Shown here: piece by piece, positions 1 to 7,726 of the stretch
Layout of the letters: each line of letters begins with the position of its first letter
Numbering within the stretch: position 1 is the stretch's first letter
From: Burkholderiaceae bacterium
GTDB lineage: Bacteria; Pseudomonadota; Gammaproteobacteria; Burkholderiales; Burkholderiaceae_E
Length of the DNA stretch: 57,872 bases
Reading direction: 5' to 3'
NCBI GenBank assembly: GCA_024637395.1
Contig: JAGXFG010000078.1
Location: forward strand, 1-57,872
The notes under the pieces: generated by a model
What the model was told of the DNA's origin: nothing
The model's input: only the letters and a program-made list of their open reading frames with translations
Database searches by the model: none
Program-made: the position numbers and the translations under genes

Positions 1-40
1 ATGAGCGTCTCGTGGGCTCGGAGATGTGTATAAGAGACAG
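1..40. other. Illumina Nextera adapter left at the contig end (not genomic)
   Basis: Bases 22-40 are the 19-bp Tn5 mosaic end AGATGTGTATAAGAGACAG, and bases 7-21 (GTCTCGTGGGCTCGG) are the Nextera read-2 (i7 side) adapter. Bases 1-6 (ATGAGC) precede the adapter where an i7 index would end. They match the end of the index I remember as N714 (TCATGAGC), but I recalled this and did not look it up. Genomic sequence starts at 41. Confidence 0.97.
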
Positions 41-198
41 ATCGGCGACATGCCGAAGGTGATCGGCAGGAACAGCGCGACGCCCATCGTCACCGTGAGC
101 CCGGGGATCGCCCCGATGACGATGCCCGCCACCGTGCCGCTCAGGATCAGCGCGAGCGCCTTGAGGGTCAGAACGGAGAGGATGCCGGCGGTGATCAT
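41..198 (-). CDS. tctA: TctA-like tripartite tricarboxylate transporter large permease, N-terminal fragment
   Basis: The large membrane subunit of the tripartite tricarboxylate transporter. Only the first 52 residues remain before the adapter junction. They read MITAGILSVLTLKALALI, then a glycine-rich segment with GAIPGLT and LPITFGM, which is the usual start of TctA with its first membrane helix. The ATG at 198-196 overlaps a TGA in another frame (TGATGA), the arrangement expected for coupling to tctB. It lies downstream of tctC and tctB on the same strand. Truncation is caused by the contig edge, not by mutation. Confidence 0.85.
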
Positions 199-745
199 CA
201 GCGGGTCGGGGGAGCGGCGATCGGCCCAGGATGCCGGGCGGGATCATCACCTGGAACACGCGCACGAACAGGAAATAGGTGCTCACCGCGGTGACGCTCG
301 CCACCACCGCAAACAGCAGAAGCCGGCGCCGTGGCGCCGCGGTGAGGATCAGGACCTGCAGGAAGATGTAGCCGGCGGTGGTGAGGATGAAGCCGACGCG
401 GCTCAGCAGCGCCACATAGACGCCCATCAGCAACAGCGAAGCGAGCACCGCAGCCGCCCCGCCGAACTTCGGATCGCCGCCCGGCCCGGCGCCGGGCGCA
501 CTCGGGGCGGCCGGTTGCGCGGGCTGCGCGGGTGCGCTGTCCAGCCGGGACTTGCGCCGGTCGGCAAGAATCAGGAGCGTGCCCAGCAGCGCAAAAAGCC
601 CGGCGGCGACGCGCGGCAGGAAGGCCGCGCCGACGCCGGTAGCTGCAAAATCCTTGACGTCGAAGCTGGCGAAGAAGAGCAGCAGCGCGAGCCCGATCGC
701 GCCGCCGCCCGTCACGACGTCCTTATGTCGGCCCAGCCAGGACAT
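198..745 (-). CDS. tctB: TctB-like tripartite tricarboxylate transporter small permease
   Basis: Small integral membrane subunit (DUF1468-type). It starts MSWLGRHKDVVTGGG at an ATG with GGAGG 11 bases upstream. There are four hydrophobic segments, a proline/alanine-rich linker after the second (PAQPAQPAAPSAPGAGP), and the typical C-terminal stretch VSTYFLFVRVFQVMIPPGIL. It sits 48 bases after tctC. The frame has no stop before the contig edge and runs through the start of tctA. A one-base insertion in the G5 run at 208-212 would bring the TGA at 200-198 into frame, giving the usual tctB-tctA overlap. The end given here assumes that, so the C-terminus is uncertain. Confidence 0.8.
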
Positions 746-793
746 CGGGTCGACTGCCTCCAGCGCGTGTTGAATCAGCCCGGCGTCAACTCG

Positions 794-1777
794 CTACTTC
801 TTGCTGCCGGCGCGGAACAGGTCCTGGAAGGTCGCGAAGAACTTCTCCTGGCTGCTCGCGAGAGCACTCGCATCGGCCGGATTCATGTAGGTCGGCGTCA
901 CAAAGACTTTCGCCGCCTCGGCCTGGTACGCCGGGTTGTCCACGACCCGCTTCATCGCCGCCGAGAACTTGCCCACGACGTCGGCCGGGGTTCCCTTGGG
1001 CATGCCGTAGAAGAAGAACTTGTTGAAGCTCATCGGGTAGCCCTGCTCCTTCGTGGTCGGGATGTTCGGGAACAGCGGATTGCGCTTCTCCGAGAGCAGC
1101 CCGAGCGAGACGAAGTCGCCCGCGGTGAAGTAGTCCTGGGTCAGGCCGTACTGGGTGTTGATGACGTCGATCTTGTGGCCCTTGAGCGCGACCGTCTTGG
1201 CAGCGTTGCCGCCGACGTCGACCAGGTTGAGCTTGATGCCGGCGATCTTCTCCAGCGCGACCCCGACCAGGTGCGGGTAGCCCCCGGTCATGATGCCGAA
1301 TTCGACTTCACCCGGGTGCGCCTTGGCATAGTCGACGAACTGCTTCATCGTCTTGTAGGGTTTGCCGGAGTGCGTCGCCAGCACCGTCGTGTCGTCGATG
1401 ACGCCGATCCCGACCATCTCGAAGGCTTCGATCCCGAAGTCCACCAGCCCGGCGAGCTTGGGAATCATCGCTTCCCCGTGATAGAAGAGCGCCGTGTAGC
1501 CATCCGGGGCGGCTTCCATCACCCGCTTCATGCCGATCGTGCCGCCGCCGCCCTTGACGTTGACGATAACGATGGCTTGGCCGAGTTCCTTCTCCAGGTA
1601 CTTGCCGAAGATGCGCGCGTTCATGTCGGTGTCGCCGCCGGCACCGACCGGGACGATGACCTGGATCGGTTTCTGGGGATAGGCGTCCGCGGCTTGCAGC
1701 GGCATGGCCAGAGCGGCCAGGACACAGGCGAGTGACAGGCTCCAGGCGGCGTGAAAACTTCGATGGGCGCGCGTCAT
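794..1777 (-). CDS. tctC: TctC/Bug family tricarboxylate-binding periplasmic protein
   Basis: Periplasmic solute receptor of the tripartite tricarboxylate transporter family, binding a carboxylate and delivering it to TctAB. It has 327 residues, the usual length. A Sec signal peptide covers about residues 1-29 (positive MTRAHRS start, hydrophobic core, cleavage near PLQAADA). The mature protein opens with the Bug signature YPQKPIQVIVPVGAGGDTD, followed by GGGGTIGM and the PDGYT motif. It heads the tctC-tctB-tctA run and is divergent from the GntR-type regulator at 1970, which probably controls it. The ligand cannot be told from sequence. Confidence 0.93.
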   Translation of the reverse strand: MTRAHRSFHAAWSLSLACVLAALAMPLQAADAYPQKPIQVIVPVGAGGDTDMNARIFGKYLEKELGQAIVIVNVKGGGGTIGMKRVMEAAPDGYTALFYHGEAMIPKLAGLVDFGIEAFEMVGIGVIDDTTVLATHSGKPYKTMKQFVDYAKAHPGEVEFGIMTGGYPHLVGVALEKIAGIKLNLVDVGGNAAKTVALKGHKIDVINTQYGLTQDYFTAGDFVSLGLLSEKRNPLFPNIPTTKEQGYPMSFNKFFFYGMPKGTPADVVGKFSAAMKRVVDNPAYQAEAAKVFVTPTYMNPADASALASSQEKFFATFQDLFRAGSKK

Positions 1778-1887
1778 GGTGGTTTCCTCTTAAAGTGTGG
1801 TCGAAGAAGACGGATGCCGCTTCGTGGTGCCGAAGCGCAGACCTGCTGAAACCAGCGGCGACCTCGAGTCCATTGCCACGAGTCATC

Positions 1888-1902
1888 AGTTGTCGTATAA
1901 CT
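1888..1902. promoter_or_regulatory. Candidate GntR/FadR-family operator
   Basis: AGTT-GTCGTAT-AACT is a perfect 4-bp inverted repeat with a 7-bp spacer, and the core TTGTCGTATAAC resembles the TTGTxxTAxxACAA-like sites of FCD-type GntR regulators. It lies in the 192-bp region between divergent tctC and the FCD regulator, so it could control both. The assignment rests on motif similarity and position only. Confidence 0.5.
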
Positions 1903-1969
1903 AGTGAGATAGTCCAACGGCGCCGGGCTGCTGTCAAGCGATTCGGCGCGAAAATTTTCGTGAGGTGCG

Positions 1970-2704
1970 ATGATTCCTCCCCCTCCGATCCCGCGCCGGC
2001 GCCCCCGCAGCCTGGCGCTGGGACTGGTCGAAGCAATCGGTGACCGGATTCGCGACGGACGGCTCGCCCCAGGGGACAAGTTGCCGACCGAATCCGCGTT
2101 CATGGAAGAATTCGGCGTGAGCCGCACGGTGGTGCGCGAGGCGATCTCGAAACTGCAGGCCGGCGGGATGGTGGTCACACGCCACGGCATCGGCAGTTTC
2201 GTGCTCGGGCTCGGGGACGCGACTTCGTTTCGGATTGCCCCGGAGCAGTACGCGACCTTGCGCGACGTGATCGCCGCCCTCGAGTTGCGCATCGGCATCG
2301 AGACCGAGGCCGCCGGGCTGGCGGCACAGCGCCGCAGTGCGCAGAACCTCGCGAATCTGCGCGATTCACTCGACTTGTTTAGCGAGGCGGTCGCGGCAGG
2401 CCGCAACGCGGTCGGGCCGGATTTCCAGTTCCATCTTGAAATTGCCCGCGCCACCCAGAACGCGCATTTCGTCGACCTGATGGCATCCTTCGGGACGACT
2501 GTCATTCCACGCGCCCGGCTCGATCGACAGGACGCGATGGGGGGCGAATGGCGCGATTACCTGATCCGAGTCAACGGCGAGCATGAGAGCATCCTCGCTG
2601 CCATCATTAACCAGGACACCGAGGCCGCCCGCGCGGCGATGCGCACCCATCTGGCCAACAGTCGCGAGCGGCGACAGCGCTTGTATCTCCACGAGCAAAG
2701 TTGA
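1970..2704 (+). CDS. GntR family transcriptional regulator, FadR/FCD subfamily
   Basis: DNA-binding regulator that probably senses the organic acid imported by the neighbouring TctABC. It has 244 residues. The N-terminal winged helix (about residues 15-80) shows the GntR signature GDKLPTESAFMEEFGVSR followed by TVVREAISKLQAGG. The C-terminal all-helical FCD domain (about 95-235) keeps the likely metal/ligand histidines in FQFHLEIA, GEHESI and MRTHL. It is divergent from tctC with an operator-like palindrome at 1888-1902. This is the standard arrangement for a local repressor. The effector is unknown. Confidence 0.9.
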   Translation: MIPPPPIPRRRPRSLALGLVEAIGDRIRDGRLAPGDKLPTESAFMEEFGVSRTVVREAISKLQAGGMVVTRHGIGSFVLGLGDATSFRIAPEQYATLRDVIAALELRIGIETEAAGLAAQRRSAQNLANLRDSLDLFSEAVAAGRNAVGPDFQFHLEIARATQNAHFVDLMASFGTTVIPRARLDRQDAMGGEWRDYLIRVNGEHESILAAIINQDTEAARAAMRTHLANSRERRQRLYLHEQS

Positions 2705-3008
2705 AGCAGGGGTGGTCCGGATCAGCGCACCCCCACCCCCGGCAGCACGCACAGCATCTCGTAGAGCAGGTTGGCGCCCAAGAGCGCGGTGTTGCCGCTA
2801 GTGTCGTAGGGCGGTGAGACCTCGACGAGGTCCGCGCCCACCAGGTTCAACCCCTGGCAGCCGCGGATGATCTCGAGCCCCTGGGGCACGGTCAGGCCGC
2901 CCACCTCCGGCGTTCCCGTGCCGCCGGCAAACGCCGGGTCGATGCCGTCGATGTCAAAGCTCAGGTACACCGGCGTTTCGGGGCCGATCCTGGCCCGCAG
3001 CTGCGCCA

Positions 3009-3815
<807 letters not shown>

Positions 3816-3974
3816 GGTCCACCGACGGTGCCGAACCGAAGCGGCGGCCGCGCCATCATTGAAATCGGCCCGCGCAGCCTGCGGGTCGATGCCAGTATGC
3901 CATGAGAGATCCGGGAACAGGGCACGGCACGGCGCCGGGAGTGGTTACCCTGGCGCCGGCCGGACGGTGCGAGA

Positions 3975-4475
3975 TCACATCCCCAGATGCACCGTGTACT
4001 TGGCCCCGTTCGAGAACAGGCAGGTGCCCGCGCCCTGGCGGGGGGTGTTCATCTGGTACTCGCAGCTCATGTAGGTGCCGCCCGCGCCGTAGGCGCTGGC
4101 GATGCCGCGGCGCTCGTCGCCCGAGACGCGCGTGGCTTCGCCCACCAGCACGTCGTTGCCGTACTGGAGCTGGAAGCGGCCCTTGCCGGTCATCATGTTG
4201 GTGACCGTCCCGGTGACCATCCCGGTCGCGGTCGCGATGTCGTTTTCAGGATAGAGCCGGGCAGTCAATGCGGTTGGCATCGGGGCGCCGCGAGGGGCCC
4301 CCGGCGTGGCGCTGCTTGGCACGGTGCCGGCCGGCGGCAGCGGGTAGGTGTAGTAGGTCTGCTGGCCATCGGCGTCGACCACCGGTACGACGTAGCAGCC
4401 AGTCAGCGTGGTGGCGGCGATGCCGAGCACGATCGCGGTGCGGACCGCGGTCTTCATCGATCGGTGCGTTTTCAT
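3975..4475 (-). CDS. Small outer-membrane-type lipoprotein of unknown function
   Basis: A 166-residue predicted lipoprotein. The start MKTHRSMKTAVRT at 4475 is preceded by GGAGG at a good distance; a longer in-frame start at 4529 has no such site. A signal peptide ends in the lipobox LTGC near residue 28. The mature protein begins CYVVPVV, has a proline-rich linker, then a conserved-looking C-terminal module with GMVTGTVTNMMTGKGRFQLQ, ERRGIASAYGAGG and a pair of cysteines in YMSCEYQM and GAGTCLFSNGA. I know such GxAxAxG...C...GxGxC small lipoproteins only as uncharacterised proteins. It stands alone between the broken ATPase and the MalT-like gene. Confidence 0.75.
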   Translation of the reverse strand: MKTHRSMKTAVRTAIVLGIAATTLTGCYVVPVVDADGQQTYYTYPLPPAGTVPSSATPGAPRGAPMPTALTARLYPENDIATATGMVTGTVTNMMTGKGRFQLQYGNDVLVGEATRVSGDERRGIASAYGAGGTYMSCEYQMNTPRQGAGTCLFSNGAKYTVHLGM

Positions 4476-4582
4476 GTTGCCTCCTTGCCTGGTTGCGGGA
4501 GCTCGAATTCCCGGCACCCGTGAAACCATGTTGGCGGAGGCGCGCCTACGCGGCGCTTACCGATGGCTTACTTCTGGCTTAC

Positions 4583-7500
4583 TTATTCGGCTGTGCCCTG
4601 GGCGCGATCGACCATCTCCTGGAGCCGCTCCCGCATTGGAATGGCCCACGGCGCGTCGACCTCGAACGCCAGGAAGGGCCCGCGGTAGAGTTCGCGGATG
4701 CGGGCGCGAATCTCGTCGACTTCGGCCTTGGGGGCTTTCGGGCCGGGGCGGTGCGTCGCGGCCTCGAACTCGGCGCCGGCCTGCTCGAGCGCCCATGCGT
4801 CCACCCAGAACAGCCCCCGGTTAAGCGTCAGGCGGCCCTCGCGCAGCACCACTGCCGCCGGATCGTCGAGCAACTTGCGCAGCCGGTGCAGGGTGGTGGT
4901 GAGCGAGCGCTGCGCCGAGTCGCCCTCGATGCGCGGCCACAAGGCATCGGCCACCTGTTCCTTGCTGATCTGCTCGCCTTCGCAGGCGATCAGCAGGCGC
5001 AACAGTTCGAGCGGTCGCCGCTGGGCCTTGCCGGTCTCGCCGATTGCCTCGCCGTGGCGGGTGAGCCGGAACCCGCCGAGCGTCTGCACCCGGAAGGTCC
5101 AGGGCCAGTCGGCCACTCCCAGCGGCGGCTCATCGGGTGCGAGCGCGCGCGCGCGCACCAGGTTGCGGACGTAATCGGTTTCGATGCCGTGCGCGAGCGC
5201 ATACGCTGCCAGCCGCGCCACCGCCGCCGGGCGCCACCACAGGAAGTTGCGGTAGCCATACTGGCGTCCGAGCGCCAACCCGGCTCGCAATGCCGCCAGG
5301 GCCTGGCGTGGCCGATTGTTCTCCAGCGCGATCTGCGCGAAGCTCAACAGGCCGGTGAATTCGAGGTGCTTGTTGTCGATGCCGCGCGCGATCTCGCGCA
5401 GGCGGCGCAGGTGGGCGACGCACTTGCTCTCGTCGCCGCAGGCCGCGAGGATTTGCGCCAGCGACAGCCGGCACAGCACCTCGAAGTAGGGGCCGCCGAC
5501 CTCGATCGCCATCGTCAGCGCCCGCTTCTCGTGTTGCAGCGCGAGCATCATGTCCTCGCGCAGCGCCGCCTCCCAGGCCTGGAAATGGTGGATCAGGCAC
5601 TGGTTGAGACGGCCCGTGCCGGCTGCCAGCGGCTCCAGCCGTTGCCGGATTTCTGCCGCGGCCGTGAGGTCGTTGGCGGAGAGGGCGCTGCCGTAGCCAT
5701 GAACCAGCAGTTGCACGGTCCAGGTGCCGACCCCGGTCGCCTCGGCCAGGGCCAGGCCGGCGGCCTCCGCGGCGCGGCCCTGCTCGCGCTCGGCCGTCAG
5801 CATGTGGAACATCGCCTCGACGTTGTGCAGAGTGATGCGCGAGAAGGGAGTCGCTGTGGCCGACTCGGCCTCGGCCTGCGCCGCGGCGATCAGCGCCTGT
5901 GCCTGCGGGAACGCCCCGGCCCACATGATCGAGAGCGCCGATAGGCAACGGACGAACATGCGCAGGTTGACGTCATCGGTGGCCTGGGCGCTGGCAATCG
6001 CGCGCTCGATCCAGGCGCCGATGTCGTCGCGGTGAGGCTGGCGCAGGGTGAGCGAGAAGACCATCGAACAGGCGACCCGCGCCGCGAGCGACGGATTGTC
6101 GAAATCGGGCCCGCTGCTGGCGGCATCATCGAGCACTGCGATCCAGCGATCGAGCAGTGCGAAGTCGTCGAGTTCGTAGAGGATCGCGTCCATCGCGCCC
6201 GAGGCGGCCATGATCATGCCGTTGCGCTCCGGCGGGACCGCGGCGGCGAAACGCTCGAAAGCCTCTTCAAAGAGCAGACGGCCCTTGCGTGGCGCGGTCT
6301 GGACATGGCTCGCCCCGGCCCAGTAGAGCGTCCAGGGCCGCTCCTGCTGCAGTTCGAGCGGCAATTCGTCGACCCAGCGCAGCACCGTCTCGCCGCGCCC
6401 ATGGGCCAGCATCTCCGCGGCATGCTGTTCGATCATGCGCGCCATTCGCACCCATTCGCGGCTCTCGCGCCACAGCGCCACCGCGTCCTCGACCTGGCCG
6501 GACTCCTCGAGCAGCGCTGCGGCGCTGCCCTGCAGGCGTCGGCGCTGCTCCTTGGTGAGCGCGTGTTGGGTGCGCTCGAGGAGGAACTCGCGAAACATCG
6601 GGTGGTACTGGTAGACCGGTTCCGGGCGGGCCGGGCGGTAGGTTACGAAATAGTTGTTGCGATAGAGGTCGGCGAGGATTTCACCGGCCCCGGCATCGCG
6701 GGTGAGGTCCTGCGCGATGCGCTCGCTCATCTGCGGCAGGAACGAGGTGGCGATCAGGAATCCCTGGGTGCGGGCGTCGCACTTCTCGAAAAGTTCGCCG
6801 GCGAGATAGTCGAACACGATCTTGCGGGTGGAAGGGTCCGGCGGGTCGATTATCGACCCGGTGGTGCGCGCCTGCTCGAGCATCAGTACCAGCCCGGCTG
6901 CCCAACCCTGGGTCTTGGCGTGAAGTTCGTCGAGCGTGGTCTCATCCCAGCCCGGTTCTCCGGCGCCCATTGCCGCGGGCGCTGCGCCCGCGGTGCCGGG
7001 CCGGCGCTGGGCGACGAGCGCTGCGGTTTCGTCGCGGGTGAGGCGCAACTCGTCCCAGCCCAGGATCGCGAGTGCGCGGCTGGCCCTCAGGCGCGCGAAC
7101 GCCGACGGCGGGTCGCCGCGGCTCACCAGGATCGCCCGTCCGCCGGCAGGAAGTTCCCGCAGCGCGACGCGCATCACCTCGTGCAGTTCGGAGGATGCCG
7201 GAATCTCCTGGTAACCGTCGAACACCACCGCGAACGGTGGCTTGAGGCGCGCAAACAGGATCTGGAAATAGCGTCGCGCGAATTTCGCCAGCCCACCCTG
7301 GTACTCGGGGGTGAGCAAGGGCAGCGGCTCGCTGCCTTGCACCTCGAACTCTTCGGCGGCACTGCGCAGATAGTAGAAGAAGGTTGCGACGTCGGTGTCA
7401 CCGTCGTCGAGCTGGTACCACAGGCTGGTGATGCCCGCCTGATCGAGGTAGCTCGCAACGGTCGTGGTCTTGCCGCTGCCCGGTGGTCCGGTTATCCAGG

Positions 7501-7615
7501 TGACCGGCACTTCCCTGGCGGCTTCCAGCAACCCGAACAGACGCTCGCGCGGCACCACGCCCGAGAGCGTCGGTCGCGTCGTCTTGGCCAGTGACGCCGG
7601 TCGGTTGTTCATCAT
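4583..7615 (-). CDS. MalT-like large ATP-dependent transcriptional regulator with C-terminal winged helix (SARP/BTAD type)
   Basis: A 1,010-residue signal-transducing ATPase regulator (STAND class). An N-terminal P-loop NTPase (Walker A GPPGSGKTTT near residue 43; FAVVFDGYQE as Walker B near 145) is followed by a long helical repeat region of tetratricopeptide type (about 350-820). The C-terminus (about 850-945, starting FRVQTLGGFRLTRHGEAI) is a winged helix of the OmpR/SARP kind with KAQRRPLELLRLLIA and SLTTTLHRLRKLLDD. It is not the LuxR helix-turn-helix found in true MalT. The gene stands alone, divergent from feoB, so its target is unknown. Such proteins usually act on a neighbouring or autoregulated promoter after binding ATP and an inducer. 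Confidence 0.85.
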   Translation of the reverse strand: MMNNRPASLAKTTRPTLSGVVPRERLFGLLEAAREVPVTWITGPPGSGKTTTVASYLDQAGITSLWYQLDDGDTDVATFFYYLRSAAEEFEVQGSEPLPLLTPEYQGGLAKFARRYFQILFARLKPPFAVVFDGYQEIPASSELHEVMRVALRELPAGGRAILVSRGDPPSAFARLRASRALAILGWDELRLTRDETAALVAQRRPGTAGAAPAAMGAGEPGWDETTLDELHAKTQGWAAGLVLMLEQARTTGSIIDPPDPSTRKIVFDYLAGELFEKCDARTQGFLIATSFLPQMSERIAQDLTRDAGAGEILADLYRNNYFVTYRPARPEPVYQYHPMFREFLLERTQHALTKEQRRRLQGSAAALLEESGQVEDAVALWRESREWVRMARMIEQHAAEMLAHGRGETVLRWVDELPLELQQERPWTLYWAGASHVQTAPRKGRLLFEEAFERFAAAVPPERNGMIMAASGAMDAILYELDDFALLDRWIAVLDDAASSGPDFDNPSLAARVACSMVFSLTLRQPHRDDIGAWIERAIASAQATDDVNLRMFVRCLSALSIMWAGAFPQAQALIAAAQAEAESATATPFSRITLHNVEAMFHMLTAEREQGRAAEAAGLALAEATGVGTWTVQLLVHGYGSALSANDLTAAAEIRQRLEPLAAGTGRLNQCLIHHFQAWEAALREDMMLALQHEKRALTMAIEVGGPYFEVLCRLSLAQILAACGDESKCVAHLRRLREIARGIDNKHLEFTGLLSFAQIALENNRPRQALAALRAGLALGRQYGYRNFLWWRPAAVARLAAYALAHGIETDYVRNLVRARALAPDEPPLGVADWPWTFRVQTLGGFRLTRHGEAIGETGKAQRRPLELLRLLIACEGEQISKEQVADALWPRIEGDSAQRSLTTTLHRLRKLLDDPAAVVLREGRLTLNRGLFWVDAWALEQAGAEFEAATHRPGPKAPKAEVDEIRARIRELYRGPFLAFEVDAPWAIPMRERLQEMVDRAQGTAE

Positions 7616-7693
7616 GCCTGCGCTAGGGATGGCGACGCGGCCATTCTATGATGGCGGCGCGGGATTGCGCGATTTGACTCGCACTCCGCGCTA

Positions 7694-7713
7694 AATGATA
7701 ATGGTTCGCAATT
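7694..7713. promoter_or_regulatory. Probable Fur box upstream of feoB
   Basis: AATGATAATGGTTCGCAATT lies 13 bases before the feoB start and matches the classical Fur box (AATGATAATCATTCTCATT-like) in the left half completely and in most of the right half. This implies iron repression of feoB, consistent with ferrous iron import. It is close to the start codon and probably overlaps the promoter. Confidence 0.75.
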
Positions 7714-7726
7714 AGCGATCGACGAG

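Noticed and set aside
26-1735. Long open plus-strand frame of 569 codons
   Set aside because: It begins inside adapter sequence and is the antisense shadow of tctA/tctB/tctC; its arginine/histidine/glutamate-rich content is typical of antisense frames in high-GC DNA.
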